Assembly: GCF_019805165.1 (NCBI RefSeq)
Contig: NZ_RWIJ01000001.1
Coordinates: forward strand, 1-64,000
DNA from: Azospirillum sp. 412522
GTDB taxonomy: Bacteria; Pseudomonadota; Alphaproteobacteria; Azospirillales; Azospirillaceae
Direction of reading: 5' to 3'
DNA: 64,000 nt
Shown here: in pieces, positions 50,568 to 59,292 of the stretch
Layout of the letters: each line of letters begins with the position of its first letter
Numbering within the stretch: the first letter of the stretch is position 1
Program-made: the position numbers and the translations under genes
The notes under the pieces: model-generated
The model's database searches: none
Seen by the model: only the letters and a program-made list of their open reading frames with translations
What the model was told of the DNA's origin: nothing

Positions 50568-51806
50568 ATGGCCACGACCCTCTCCCCCTTGGCTCCCGCC
50601 AGCTTCCCGACGTTGCCGCCCATCGCGGGCGTGCGCATCGCCACGGCGAACAGCGGCATCCGATACAAGGGCCGCGACGATCTGCTGCTGGCCGTCCTGG
50701 ATCCCGGCACCAGCGTGGCGGGCGTGCTGACCCGGTCGCTGACCTGCTCGGCCCCGGTGATCTGGTGCCGCGACAGCCTGCCCAAGGGGTCGGCGCGCGC
50801 CGTGGTGGTGAATGCCGGCAACGCCAACGCCTTCACCGGCAAGGCGGGCGACGCCACCGTGCAGGCGACCGTCAGCGCCGCCGCCGATCTGGCGGGCTGC
50901 GCCCCGGACGAGGTCTATATCGCCTCGACCGGCGTGATCGGCATCCCGCTGGCCGCCGACGCCATCGGCAAGTGCCTGGCGCCGATGGCGCCGAACCTCA
51001 AAGCTGATTCGGCCGCGTGGGAGAAGGCCGCCCGCGCCATCATGACCACCGACACCTTCCCGAAGGGGTCGGTGCGCACCGCCAAGATCGGCGGGACGAC
51101 GGTGACCATCGCCGGCTTCGCCAAGGGTTCCGGCATGATCGCGCCGGACATGGCGACGATGCTGGGCTTCGTCTTCACCGACGCCGCCATCGCCGCCACC
51201 GCGCTGCAGGACATGCTGTCGGAATTCACCGAGCGCACCTTCAACGCCGTCACGGTCGACGGCGACACCTCGACCAGCGATACGCTGCTGCTGTTCGCCA
51301 CCGGCAAGGCGGGCAACGCCCCGGTGTCGAGCGCCGATGCCGCCGAACTGGCGGAATTCCGCACGGCGCTGGAGGATCTGCTGCTCGATCTGGCGCTTCA
51401 GGTGGTGCGTGACGGCGAAGGCGCGACCAAGTTCATCGCCATCACCGTGCGCGGCGCTGACAGCGACGCCGCCGCCAAGCGGATTGGCATGACGGTGGCG
51501 AACTCGCCGCTGGTCAAGACCGCCATCGCCGGCGAGGACGCCAACTGGGGCCGCATCGTCGCCGCCATCGGCCGCGCCGGCGAGCGCGCCGACCGCGACC
51601 TGATCAGGATCACCGTCGGCGGCACCCTGATCTGCGCCGAAGGGATGGAGGTCCCGGGGTACGACGAGACGCCGGTCACCGCCCACATGAAGGGCAAGGA
51701 GGTCGACATCGACATCGACCTCGGCCTGGGCAAGGGGACGGCGAAGGTGTGGACCTGCGACCTGACCCACGGCTACATCGACATCAACGGCAGCTATCGG
51801 AGCTGA
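50568..51806 (+). CDS. argJ: Bifunctional glutamate N-acetyltransferase / amino-acid acetyltransferase
   Basis: A 412-residue arginine-biosynthesis enzyme that recycles the acetyl group from N-acetylornithine to glutamate. It is made as a precursor that cleaves itself; the autocatalytic site is the Ala-Thr bond in PDMATMLGF, with T197 becoming the N-terminal nucleophile of the beta chain. IASTGVIGIPL and VNAGNANAFTG are characteristic of the family. Whether it also has acetyl-CoA-dependent synthase activity cannot be read. The first gene of argJ-GNAT-mutT, with short gaps, suggests one transcript. Confidence 0.97.
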   Translation: MATTLSPLAPASFPTLPPIAGVRIATANSGIRYKGRDDLLLAVLDPGTSVAGVLTRSLTCSAPVIWCRDSLPKGSARAVVVNAGNANAFTGKAGDATVQATVSAAADLAGCAPDEVYIASTGVIGIPLAADAIGKCLAPMAPNLKADSAAWEKAARAIMTTDTFPKGSVRTAKIGGTTVTIAGFAKGSGMIAPDMATMLGFVFTDAAIAATALQDMLSEFTERTFNAVTVDGDTSTSDTLLLFATGKAGNAPVSSADAAELAEFRTALEDLLLDLALQVVRDGEGATKFIAITVRGADSDAAAKRIGMTVANSPLVKTAIAGEDANWGRIVAAIGRAGERADRDLIRITVGGTLICAEGMEVPGYDETPVTAHMKGKEVDIDIDLGLGKGTAKVWTCDLTHGYIDINGSYRS

Positions 51807-51827
51807 CGCTTTGGCGGAGCCGACGGT

Positions 51828-52412
51828 TTGACAGGCGGCGGAGCGGAGCCCTGGCCCGACAGCGTGGCGACGCCGCGGCTGCTGCTCCGCGCCTTCCGGC
51901 ATGAGGATGTGCCGGATTTCGTGCCGCTGATCGGCGATTGGGAGGTTGCGCGCTGGCTTGCCCGCGTTCCGCATCCCTACACGGTTGCCGACGGGCATGA
52001 CTGGGTGGAGCTGGCGGCGCGCGACCGTGCCGATCGCGCCGCTCTCGCCTTTCTGGCGGTGCGGACCGCCGACGGCGTGCCTGTCGGCAGCGTCGGGTTG
52101 CAGCTGGACCATGACCGGCCTGATAGTGCCGAGATCGGCTATTGGGTCGGCACCCCGCACCACCGCGCCGGCTATGGGCTGGAGATGGTGACCGCGATGC
52201 TGGGGGCCGGTTTCGGTCCGCTCGGCCTGTCGCGGGTCTGGGCCGCCACCGACCCCGACAACCTGCCGTCCCAGGCCTTGCTCCGCAAAGCCGGTTTGCG
52301 GCAGCGGGGTGAGCGCCGGCAAGACTTCCCCGCCCGCGGGCGAAGCATGACGGCGCCCTGTTTCGAAATCACCGCCGCCGAGTGGCCGGCCCGCCGAGAG
52401 GGTTCCGCATGA
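51828..52412 (+). CDS. GNAT-family N-acetyltransferase (RimJ/RimL-like)
   Basis: A 194-residue acetyltransferase of the RimJ/RimL type. TPRLLLRAFRHEDVPDFVPL is the family's opening, GSVGLQLDHDRPDSAEIGYW the acceptor region, and AEIGYWVGTPHHRAGYGLEM the acetyl-CoA-binding part, followed by NLPSQALLRKAGL. RimJ and RimL acetylate ribosomal proteins S5 and L12, while other members use small molecules; the substrate is open. The start is TTG at 51828 after GGAG; mutT follows with a 4-nt overlap (ATGA). Confidence 0.88.
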   Translation: MTGGGAEPWPDSVATPRLLLRAFRHEDVPDFVPLIGDWEVARWLARVPHPYTVADGHDWVELAARDRADRAALAFLAVRTADGVPVGSVGLQLDHDRPDSAEIGYWVGTPHHRAGYGLEMVTAMLGAGFGPLGLSRVWAATDPDNLPSQALLRKAGLRQRGERRQDFPARGRSMTAPCFEITAAEWPARREGSA

Positions 52413-52852
52413 CCGCCTGTTTCGATCCCAGCTCCACCCCCGCACCCGGCTCGCTGCCGGTGCTGCTGGTCGTCGCGGTGGCGCTCGTCGATGCCGACGG
52501 GCGCGTGCTGCTGGCCCAGCGCCCGCCCGGCAAGTCGCTGGCGGGCCTGTGGGAATTCCCCGGCGGCAAGGTCGATGCCGGGGAGACGCCGGAAGCGGCG
52601 CTGGTGCGCGAGCTGAAGGAGGAGCTGGGCATCGACACGGCGGCGAGCTGTCTCGCCCCCTTCACCTTCGCGTCCCACAGCTACGAGCGCTTCCATCTGC
52701 TGATGCCGCTCTATGTCTGCCGGGTGTGGGAGGGCGACGTGATGCCGCGGGAGGGGCAGAAGCTCGCCTGGGTCTATCCGAACCGGATGGGCGACTACCC
52801 GATGCCGCCGGCCGATGTGCCGCTGGTGGCGATGCTGCGGGACCTGCTGTAA
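52409..52852 (+). CDS. mutT: MutT/Nudix hydrolase (8-oxo-dGTP diphosphatase type)
   Basis: A 147-residue Nudix enzyme of the MutT group, which hydrolyses 8-oxo-dGTP to prevent A:T to C:G transversions. The Nudix box runs from about residue 52 to 75, G-x5-E-x7-REL-x-EE-x-GI, with all catalytic residues present. Its ATG overlaps the acetyltransferase stop by 4 nt, so it is translated from the argJ transcript. Family members can have other dinucleotide substrates. Confidence 0.93.
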   Translation: MTACFDPSSTPAPGSLPVLLVVAVALVDADGRVLLAQRPPGKSLAGLWEFPGGKVDAGETPEAALVRELKEELGIDTAASCLAPFTFASHSYERFHLLMPLYVCRVWEGDVMPREGQKLAWVYPNRMGDYPMPPADVPLVAMLRDLL

Positions 52853-52868
52853 GGCGTGACACCGCGCG

Positions 52869-52897
52869 TTGAAAATTGGCCTGCGCGGTTGTATATT
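52869..52897 (+). promoter_or_regulatory. Near-consensus sigma-70 promoter
   Basis: TTGAAA, exactly 17 bp, TATATT on the plus strand, starting 17 bp after the mutT stop. Predicted start of transcription is near 52903. No plus-strand protein gene begins within 370 bp, so it drives either a small RNA or a long recQ leader. Confidence 0.75.
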
Positions 52898-52922
52898 TTT
52901 CGGAGGTGGCCGGCGGGTGCTG

Positions 52923-53024
52923 CTACACCCGCCGGCACGCTCCCAGTGCTTGGCGCCGGGTCAGGCGGATTTCGATCCGCCATCTCCGCCACTGGAGCAC
53001 CAGGAAGAACGGCATCTTCTTCAT
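52923..53024 (-). CDS. Possible 33-codon small protein, opposite the candidate RNA
   Basis: On the minus strand, GGAGGAAGG lies at ideal distance before an ATG at 53024, followed by 33 codons: MKKMPFFLVLQWRRWRIEIR and then a basic tail ending CRRV. It is hydrophobic then strongly basic. The ribosome site is among the best in the window, and there is no in-frame stop until 52923. No minus-strand promoter was convincing, and the sequence is fully embedded in the plus-strand hairpin structure. Either it is a real small protein, or the Shine-Dalgarno-like sequence is just the complement of the RNA's CCTTCCTCC motif. Confidence 0.35.
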   Translation of the reverse strand: MKKMPFFLVLQWRRWRIEIRLTRRQALGACRRV

Positions 53025-53042
53025 GCCACCTTCCTCCTTTTG

Positions 53043-53080
53043 AAACGGCGGATGGCCTATTCCATCCGCCGTTTTCAGTT
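53043..53080 (+). terminator. Rho-independent terminator after the candidate RNA
   Basis: Stem AAACGGCGGATGG/CCATCCGCCGTTT with loop CCTATT, followed by TTCAGTTT on the plus strand. It ends a transcript from the promoter at 52869, or from the argJ-mutT operon. Confidence 0.8.
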
Positions 53081-53275
53081 TACACGCAGGCGATGAGAGG
53101 GAGCTATGGTTTCACACCAATGCGTGGTGTTGGTGGAAGTGCGCCGGTGAAGGTCCGACCTTTGTTCCCGGCCGCGTCCCTTTGCGGCTTTGCCCCACGG
53201 GCGATCTGTGCCACATGATGGGTTGTTGAGACGACAAGCCGGATCTCCGGCCCCACTTTCCTGAACCGCATCGGC

Positions 53276-55204
53276 GTGGATTCGTTGTTTTCCTACAGCA
53301 ACCGGGGGGCGTCGGACGATGCCTCCGGTCAACAGCCGGCCACGGCGCTCGACGCGCTGCGGACGGTGTTCGGCTACGACTCCTTCCGCGGCCAGCAGGC
53401 CGACATCATCGACCACGTGGTGCGCGGCGGCGACGCGCTGGTGCTGATGCCGACCGGCGGCGGCAAGTCGCTGTGCTACCAGATCCCGGCGCTGGTGCGC
53501 GACGGGGTGACGGTGGTGGTGTCGCCGCTGATCGCCCTGATGCGCGACCAGGTGACGGCGCTGCGGGAACTGGGCGTGCGCGCCGCCTTCCTCAACTCCT
53601 CCCTCGGGCCGGCGGAGGCGCGGGAGGTCGAGCGGGCGATGGTGCAGGGCGAGATCGACCTCGTCTATGTCGCACCCGAACGGCTGGTGACGCCGCGCTT
53701 CCTCGACCTGCTCGACCGTACCCGGCTGGCTCTGTTCGCGCTGGACGAGGCGCATTGCGTGTCGCAGTGGGGCCATGACTTCCGGCCCGAATATCTGCAG
53801 CTGTCGATCCTGCACGAACGCCACCCGACGGTGCCGCGCATCGCGCTGACCGCGACCGCCGACGTGCAGACCCGCGCCGAGATCAAGGACAAGCTGGGGC
53901 TGACCGACGCCCGCGTCTTCCTGTCCAGCTTCGACCGGCCCAACATCACCTACCGCGTGGTGCCGAAGAAGAGCGAGCGCCAGCAGATGCTGGCTTTCCT
54001 GCGCGACAACCATCCGGAAGACGCCGGCATCGTCTATTGCATGTCGCGCAACAAGGTGGAGGAGGTCGCGGCCTGGCTGAACCAACAGGGCCGCGAGGCT
54101 CTGCCCTACCATGCCGGGCTGCCCGCCGAGACGCGCGAGGCCAACCAGGACCGCTTCATCAAGAGCGAGGGTCTGGTGATGGTGGCCACGGTGGCCTTCG
54201 GCATGGGCATCGACAAGCCCAACGTCCGCTTCGTCTGCCACCTCGACCCGCCCAAGAGCCTGGAGGCCTATTACCAGGAGACCGGCCGTGCCGGCCGCGA
54301 CGGCCTGCCCGCCAACGCCTGGATGGCCTATGGCATGGCCGACGTGGTGATGCTGCGGCAGATGCTGGAGCAGTCGGAGGCCGGCGACAGCCACCGTCGG
54401 GTCGAGCGCGGCAAGCTGGAGGCCCTGCTGGGCTTCTGCGAGACGTCGGACTGCCGCCGTCAGGTGCTGCTGAACTATTTCAACGAGACGCTGCCCGAGC
54501 CCTGCGGCAACTGCGACACCTGCCTGGACCCGGTCGAGACCTGGGACGGCACCGTCGCGGCGCAGAAGGCGCTGTCGGCGGTCTACCGCACCGGCCAGCG
54601 CTATGGCGCCGGCCATTTGATCGACGTACTGGTTGGCAACGCCACCGAGAAGGTGGTGCAGCAGCAGCATGACCGGCTGAAGACCTTCGGCGTCGGCAAG
54701 GATCTGACCAAGGTCGAATGGCAGTCGGTCTATCGCCAGCTGGTGGCGACCGGCCTCCTGACCGTCGATCTGGAGGGCTATGGCGGCTTCCGTCTGACCG
54801 ATGCCGGCGTCGCCGTCATCAAGGGCGAGCGGGTGGTGAAGCTGCGCAAGGATCCGGTGCTGGAGCGCCGCCGCGGCGTCCACGACGCGCTGCGCCGCCA
54901 CACCGCGCGGGGCGGGTCCGTGAGTGGCGGATTGAGCGGTGAGGGCGTGTCGCGCGCTGGAGCCCGCGGTGCGCTGTCGGCGGCGGACGATGCGTTGTGG
55001 CATGCGCTGAAGGACTGCCGTACGGCGCTCGCCAAGGCCCAGGCCGTGCCGCCCTATGTGATCTTCCACGACAGCACGCTGTTGGAAATGGTGGCCCAAC
55101 GCCCGCGCGATCATGCCACCTTCGCCCATTTGCCGGGGGTGGGCGGCCGTAAGCTGGAACGCTACGCCGACGCCTTCCTGGAGGTGATCCGGCAACACGG
55201 ATGA
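53276..55204 (+). CDS. recQ: ATP-dependent DNA helicase RecQ
   Basis: A 642-residue 3'-5' DNA helicase of recombination and repair. Walker A is [12 protein letters not shown] near 58-69, and the DEAH-box region is [20 protein letters not shown] zinc-binding set of cysteines ([17 protein letters not shown]) follows the helicase core. An RQC winged-helix region and a C-terminal HRDC domain ([20 protein letters not shown]) complete the standard layout. The start shown is GTG at 53276, with no clear ribosome site. Length is the family norm. Confidence 0.96.
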   Translation: MDSLFSYSNRGASDDASGQQPATALDALRTVFGYDSFRGQQADIIDHVVRGGDALVLMPTGGGKSLCYQIPALVRDGVTVVVSPLIALMRDQVTALRELGVRAAFLNSSLGPAEAREVERAMVQGEIDLVYVAPERLVTPRFLDLLDRTRLALFALDEAHCVSQWGHDFRPEYLQLSILHERHPTVPRIALTATADVQTRAEIKDKLGLTDARVFLSSFDRPNITYRVVPKKSERQQMLAFLRDNHPEDAGIVYCMSRNKVEEVAAWLNQQGREALPYHAGLPAETREANQDRFIKSEGLVMVATVAFGMGIDKPNVRFVCHLDPPKSLEAYYQETGRAGRDGLPANAWMAYGMADVVMLRQMLEQSEAGDSHRRVERGKLEALLGFCETSDCRRQVLLNYFNETLPEPCGNCDTCLDPVETWDGTVAAQKALSAVYRTGQRYGAGHLIDVLVGNATEKVVQQQHDRLKTFGVGKDLTKVEWQSVYRQLVATGLLTVDLEGYGGFRLTDAGVAVIKGERVVKLRKDPVLERRRGVHDALRRHTARGGSVSGGLSGEGVSRAGARGALSAADDALWHALKDCRTALAKAQAVPPYVIFHDSTLLEMVAQRPRDHATFAHLPGVGGRKLERYADAFLEVIRQHG

Positions 55205-55262
55205 GGCTTTCGGGTGCATGGCAGGGGTGAATCGGGCGGTCGATTTTTCCGAAATTCACCGC

Positions 55263-55291
55263 TTGCATCCCGTGAAGCACCTCGCTATGTT
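55263..55291 (+). promoter_or_regulatory. tRNA-Thr promoter
   Basis: TTGCAT, 17 bp, TATGTT on the plus strand; the expected start is a few nucleotides before the tRNA at 55307. Confidence 0.7.
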
Positions 55292-55306
55292 CCGCGCCAC
55301 AACGAC

Positions 55307-55381
<75 letters not shown>

Positions 55382-55389
55382 GTTTCTTC

Positions 55390-55428
55390 AAGGGTTCGGC
55401 AAGCAGTTGCCGGGCCCTTGATCGTTTT
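55390..55428 (+). terminator. tRNA-Thr terminator
   Basis: AAGGG-TTC-GGCAA pairs with TTGCC-GGG-CCCTT (55390-55419), followed by GATCGTTTT. It lies 8 bp after the tRNA. Confidence 0.75.
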
Positions 55429-55552
55429 AGGGGGATGCGTTGTTGACCGTTGCGGCGCTGGTCAATCAAGTGCTTGGCGATTGCCGCAAACAACTCGGGC
55501 GCCGCATCCCCCGATACGGCGCCCGCCACTCATCCGACAATACCCTGCGGCC

Positions 55553-56362
55553 TCACTCCACCGCGTAGGGCGGCTTCGTGAACCCCGCCGGCGACAGGGT
55601 GAAGATCTCCGCCCCGTCCGCCGTCACGCCGATGGAATGCTCGAACTGGGCGGACAGCGACTTGTCCTTGGTCACGGCGGTCCAGCCGTCGCCCAGGATC
55701 TTCACGTCCGGACGGCCGGTGTTGATCATCGGCTCGATGGTGAAGATCATGCCTTCCCGCAGGACGAGCCCCTCGCCCGGCTTGCCGTAATGCAGGACCG
55801 ACGGCGGCTCGTGGAAGACGCGGCCGACGCCGTGGCCGCAGAAATCGCGGACCACCGAGAAGCGGTGGGATTCGGCGAAGCTCTGGATGGCGTGGCCGAT
55901 GTCGCCCAGCGTGGCGCCCGGCTTCACCGCGGCTATGCCGATCATCAGCGCGTCATAGGTGACGTCGACCAGCTTGCGCGCCTTCACCCCGACGTCGCCG
56001 CACAGATACATGCGGCTGCTGTCGCCGTACCAGCCGTCGACGATCGGCGTGACGTCGATGTTCAGGATGTCGCCGTCGACCAGCCGCTTGTCGCCGGGAA
56101 TGCCGTGGCAGACGACATGGTTGACCGAGATGCAGTTGGCGCGCGGGAAGCCGCGATAGCCCAGCGGGGCGGGGATGCCGCCATGGTCCCGGATGAACTG
56201 CTCCAGCAGGCGGTCAAGTTCGCCCGTGGTGACGCCCGGCTGCACATAGGGGACGATGTAGTCCAGAGCCAGCGCGGCCAGCCGGCCGGCCTTGCGCATG
56301 CCTTCGAATCCTTCCGGACCATGAAGGCGGACGCGGTTGGAGTCGACGTGATCCTGTTCCAA
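55553..56362 (-). CDS. map: Methionine aminopeptidase, type I
   Basis: A 269-residue metalloenzyme that removes the initiator methionine. The five metal ligands are in NIDVTPIVDGWYGDSSRMY (two Asp), FCGHGVGRVFHEPP (His), IFTIEPMI (Glu) and the final Glu in AQFEHSIGVT. The start shown is TTG at 56362, close to the conserved N-terminus; its ribosome site is weak and the true start may lie a few codons away. It follows sfsA by 56 bp on the same strand. Confidence 0.95.
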   Translation of the reverse strand: MEQDHVDSNRVRLHGPEGFEGMRKAGRLAALALDYIVPYVQPGVTTGELDRLLEQFIRDHGGIPAPLGYRGFPRANCISVNHVVCHGIPGDKRLVDGDILNIDVTPIVDGWYGDSSRMYLCGDVGVKARKLVDVTYDALMIGIAAVKPGATLGDIGHAIQSFAESHRFSVVRDFCGHGVGRVFHEPPSVLHYGKPGEGLVLREGMIFTIEPMINTGRPDVKILGDGWTAVTKDKSLSAQFEHSIGVTADGAEIFTLSPAGFTKPPYAVE

Positions 56363-56418
56363 GACGAAAGCCCCTATGCCAGGTAACCAAAAGCCCGATG
56401 CTGACGCCTGCCGAAACC

Positions 56419-57156
56419 CTAAAGCCGGATCGGCAGCGGCCGGTCCAATTCAATCGATTCGGGCGTGATCGCGCAAGACCAACACAGTGCCTCGACCCCC
56501 GAATCCAGCGCGCGGCGTAGGCCGGCATGATAAGCCGGATCGAGATCGGCCGCCGTGCGGAAATGGGAACAATCGCCGCGCTGGACAAGGTAGAGCATGA
56601 CCGCGCGGCAGCCCTGCGCCACCATCGCCGTCATCTCCTCCAGATGCTTGGCGCCGCGGGCGGTGACGCAGTCGGGGAATTCGGCGGCGTCACCATATGG
56701 GCCTTCGGGGCGGCGCAGATGGACGTTCTTGACCTCGACATAGGCGGGATGCCGGGCTCCGGGCTTCTCCGGGTCGTCCTCCAGCAGCACGTCGATGCGG
56801 CTGTTGCGGCCGTATTTCACCTCGCGTCGCAGACGATCGTAGCCGGCCAGTTCCGGGATGGTGCCGGCGGATATCGCGGCGGCGACCAGCGCGTTCGGAT
56901 GGCCGGTGTTGACGCCGACCAGCCCTTCGCCCCAGGGGGCGGCGGCCTCCACCAGCTCCAGCGTGTAGGCCAGCTTGCGGTTGGGGTTGGCGGAGCGCGA
57001 CAGCCAGACGGCGGATCCGGGGATGTCCAGCCCGATCATGCTGCCGGAATTGGGGACATGCGCCGCCACCTCCGTCCCATCCAGCAGGACGTCGGCAAGG
57101 AACCGCTTATAGCGGCGGATCAGGCGGCCTTGAAGAAGGGGGGTGGGAAAGCGCAT
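56419..57156 (-). CDS. sfsA: SfsA family DNA-binding / sugar fermentation stimulation protein
   Basis: A 245-residue SfsA-family protein. It starts [52 protein letters not shown] and [12 protein letters not shown] are the family's core segments. SfsA has a nuclease-like fold and binds DNA nonspecifically in E. coli; its true role is unresolved. The ATG at 57156 gives the standard N-terminus. It is divergent from the CinA-type gene at 48 bp and upstream of map. Confidence 0.95.
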   Translation of the reverse strand: MRFPTPLLQGRLIRRYKRFLADVLLDGTEVAAHVPNSGSMIGLDIPGSAVWLSRSANPNRKLAYTLELVEAAAPWGEGLVGVNTGHPNALVAAAISAGTIPELAGYDRLRREVKYGRNSRIDVLLEDDPEKPGARHPAYVEVKNVHLRRPEGPYGDAAEFPDCVTARGAKHLEEMTAMVAQGCRAVMLYLVQRGDCSHFRTAADLDPAYHAGLRRALDSGVEALCWSCAITPESIELDRPLPIRL

Positions 57157-57204
57157 CTTGGCGGCGACGCTACCCTTGGCCTTCCCGCTCGACAAGAGCG
57201 TTCC

Positions 57205-58023
57205 ATGGAGACCCGCCCCGCCATGACGCCCGAGACCGTTGCGAATCCGACCGCAGCAACCCCGACCGGGACCAACCCGACCGCCGCCGTGCTGGTGATC
57301 GGCAACGAGATCCTGTCGGGTCGCACCAAGGACGCCAATCTCGGCCACATCGCCGAGAAGCTGACGGAGATCGGCGTGCGTCTGCGCGAGGCCCGTGTGG
57401 TGCCGGACGTGGAGGAGGAGATCGTCGCCGCGGTCAACGCTTTGCGTGCCCGCTATAGCTACGTCTTCACCACCGGCGGCATCGGCCCGACCCATGACGA
57501 CATCACCGCCGCCTGCGTCGCCAAGGCCTTCGGCGTGGCGCTGGAGCGCAATCCGGAGGCGGTCGCCCGGCTGGAGCGCCATTACGCCGCCGGCCAGCTG
57601 AACGAGGCGCGGCTGCGCATGGCCAACGTCCCGGCCGGCGGTACCCTGATCGACAACCCGATCAGCCAGGCTCCGGGCTTCCAGATCGGCAACGTCTTCG
57701 TGATGGCCGGCGTGCCCAACATCATGCAGGCGATGCTGGACGGCATCCTGCCGCGACTGGCCGGCGGGCCGGCGCTGCATGCCCGCACGGTGGCCTGCGA
57801 ACTGGCGGAGGGGGTGATCGCCGCCGACCTGTCGGCGCTGCAGGACCGCCATCCGGCCTTGGAGATCGGCAGCTATCCCTACTTCCGGAGCGGCTTCTTC
57901 GGCGTCAGCCTGGTCCTGCGCGGCACCGACGAGGCGGAGCTGACGGCCGCGACCGACGAACTGGCGGACATCGTCCGCCGCCTGGGCGGCACGCCCACCG
58001 TCACGGTTGGCACCAAAGGGTAG
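57205..58023 (+). CDS. CinA-like MoCF-domain protein
   Basis: A 272-residue protein containing the MoCF (molybdopterin-binding-like) domain of the CinA family, without the C-terminal nicotinamide-deamidase domain. Key segments: [39 protein letters not shown] and [20 protein letters not shown]. CinA proteins act in pyridine-nucleotide recycling; the MoCF-only form hydrolyses ADP-ribose-like compounds in some cases. The ATG at 57205 was used; an in-frame ATG at 57223 is nearly as good. Confidence 0.9.
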   Translation: METRPAMTPETVANPTAATPTGTNPTAAVLVIGNEILSGRTKDANLGHIAEKLTEIGVRLREARVVPDVEEEIVAAVNALRARYSYVFTTGGIGPTHDDITAACVAKAFGVALERNPEAVARLERHYAAGQLNEARLRMANVPAGGTLIDNPISQAPGFQIGNVFVMAGVPNIMQAMLDGILPRLAGGPALHARTVACELAEGVIAADLSALQDRHPALEIGSYPYFRSGFFGVSLVLRGTDEAELTAATDELADIVRRLGGTPTVTVGTKG

Positions 58024-58128
58024 TGGGGCATGACCTGCGGCTATGTCGGCGGATCGATTGTCCCGGACCGGTCCGGTCCTACATCAACGTCTTGTCATCC
58101 GCATCAGGACCGTCGCGGGAGTCCCGCC

Positions 58129-58374
58129 ATGAAGAGCTTCGAGAAATCAGCGCTGCTGTTCCTTCTCCGCCATCTGTTCGCCGGCATCGTCGGCGCCGTG
58201 GTGCTGGCGACCGGCCTGTTGTGGTTCGACGTCGCCAAGCTGGCGACGCTGATCGGCAGCAGCGAATACGGCATCACCGCCACGGTGATGCTCTATGCCG
58301 GCCTGATGCTGACCTTCGGCAGCGTGTCGATGGGCATCGGCATCATGACGATGAACGAGGACACCCGCCCGTAA
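58129..58374 (+). CDS. Small membrane protein, 81 aa
   Basis: Not recognised. Two hydrophobic helices are clear: LLFLLRHLFAGIVGAVVLAT and ATVMLYAGLMLTFGSVSMGI, joined by a short polar loop (DVAKLATLIGSSEYG). The C-terminus is acidic (MNEDTRP). It is a small integral inner-membrane protein. The ATG at 58129 follows a GGGAG site. It lies 105 bp after the CinA-type gene. Confidence 0.7.
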   Translation: MKSFEKSALLFLLRHLFAGIVGAVVLATGLLWFDVAKLATLIGSSEYGITATVMLYAGLMLTFGSVSMGIGIMTMNEDTRP

Positions 58375-58431
58375 CGATGCGGCTGCAACGACGGGGCGGC
58401 AACGACCGGGCCGTGAGGCGCGCCCTCGCGA

Positions 58432-58596
58432 TCAGTTGCCGAACGGCCCGAAGCGGTCGTAGGCCCAGACGAGGGCGACGATCAGCGCCAGCCACAGCGC
58501 CGCGTTGCGCAGCACGACTCCGCGATTCCGGCGAAGAGCCGCCGGGACCACCAGAATCGCGACCATCAGCAGAGCCACCAGCGACATCCAATCCAT
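58432..58596 (-). CDS. Small membrane protein, 54 aa
   Basis: A gene shorter than usual cut-offs, not recognised by name. MDWMSLVALLMVAILVVPAA is a first hydrophobic helix, then a basic turn LRRNRGVVLR and a second helix NAALWLALIVALVWAYDRFG, ending PFGN. The RNRG-x-NAALWLAL-x-W-Y pattern resembles the N-terminal anchor of membrane-bound aspartyl-protease-like proteins of alphaproteobacteria, but only this anchor is present. Third-position GC bias is high. It converges on the small plus-strand membrane gene, 57 bp apart. Confidence 0.7.
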   Translation of the reverse strand: MDWMSLVALLMVAILVVPAALRRNRGVVLRNAALWLALIVALVWAYDRFGPFGN

Positions 58597-58748
58597 CTCG
58601 CTCACGCCGCATCCTTCCTTCCTCCGGCCATTTCGCCGGCCCTGTCCTCCAGTTGCGCTTCCATCGATATGGGAATGCCTGCGGTTTCGCGAAGGCCCCT
58701 TGACCCGCAGCCCCGCGATTGTCTAAGTCATGACCACGGAACGGTGCG

Positions 58749-58768
58749 TTGCATATCCAAGTATGCAA
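58749..58768. promoter_or_regulatory. Perfect inverted repeat upstream of tRNA-Leu
   Basis: TTGCATA-N6-TATGCAA is a perfect 7-bp dyad about 95 bp upstream of tRNA-Leu. It may be an operator or a chance palindrome; no promoter was identified with confidence. Confidence 0.4.
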
Positions 58769-58862
58769 TCTGCGCGCGCAGCGTAGGAACCGGTCCGTGG
58801 ACATGAGCTTTGCCGTTACGATCCGGTCGTGGGGACTGGATTGCAATGGCAGAGTCCGGGGC

Positions 58863-58947
58863 GCGGGCGTGGCGAAACCGGTAGACGCAAGGGACTTAAA
58901 ATCCCTCGCCGCAAGGTATGCGGGTTCGAGTCCCGCCGCCCGCACCA
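58863..58947 (+). tRNA. tRNA-Leu (anticodon TAA)
   Basis: An 85-nt class II tRNA with encoded CCA. Acceptor GCGGGCG/CGCCCGC, anticodon stem AGGGA/TCCCT with loop CTTAAAA, so the anticodon is TAA, decoding the rare leucine codon TTA. The long variable arm (CGCCGCAAGGTATG) is typical of tRNA-Leu. Confidence 0.97.
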
Positions 58948-59292
58948 TATTGGAAATGCTTGAGAAATTTCGACTTGGTTCAAGGCTGGGATTTAGCGGC
59001 GAAGCGCTCGGCAATTACATAACAATCACGCGGATCATTTTCGTACTGCTTGGCGAAGCTCGACATCATCGCCGCCATGTGGGGTCCGGACGGGACGATC
59101 AGCGAACCGGGGGCGCCGATTGTCGAGGTGCCGGCGCTGCTGGACGAGATCGCTCGAGGCGCGCCGGGGTTCCAGCCGACAACCCATCTTGGGATAGTTG
59201 ATCAGCCAAGGATTGCCGCAGTCCAGCCTCTTCACTATCCTCTGTCGAACCAAGCCCCATGTGGGCGTCCAACCTCCTGGCGCCCGCCCGTC
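58948..59292. other. Possible gene remnant between tRNA-Leu and sulfotransferase
   Basis: 345 bp with no intact gene. The part just after the tRNA (58948-59045) is AT-richer than its surroundings. On the plus strand, about 40 codons from 59050 have strong GC third-position bias (LAKLDIIAAMWGPDGTISEP and on) but no proper start. On the minus strand the same DNA has a 33-codon frame from an ATG near 59094 ending near 58996 (KQYENDPRDCYVIAERFAAK is protein-like). Neither is recognised. It may be a decayed gene at a tRNA integration site. Confidence 0.35.

Larger units (their letters stand above)
52903..53080 (+). ncRNA. Candidate structured small RNA with own promoter and terminator
   Basis: From the promoter at 52869-52897 to the terminator at 53043-53080. 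The transcript would close with a 9-bp stem between its 5' GGAGGTGGC and the GCCACCTTCC near 53025-53034. It would carry three branches: a perfect 10-bp hairpin CCGGCGGGTG/CACCCGCCGG, a long arm GCTCC-AGTG/CACT-GGAGC containing GGCGGAT-TTCG-ATCCGCC, and a small GAAGA/TCTTC hairpin. CCTTCCTCCTTTT follows before the terminator. No Rfam class was recognised. The competing reading is a 33-codon gene on the other strand. Confidence 0.5.

Noticed and set aside
52903..53080. 6S RNA (ssrS) as identity of the structured RNA
   Set aside because: The length is similar, but 6S has a long rod with a central bubble; this fold is multibranched, and the usual neighbours (zapA/ygfA) are absent.
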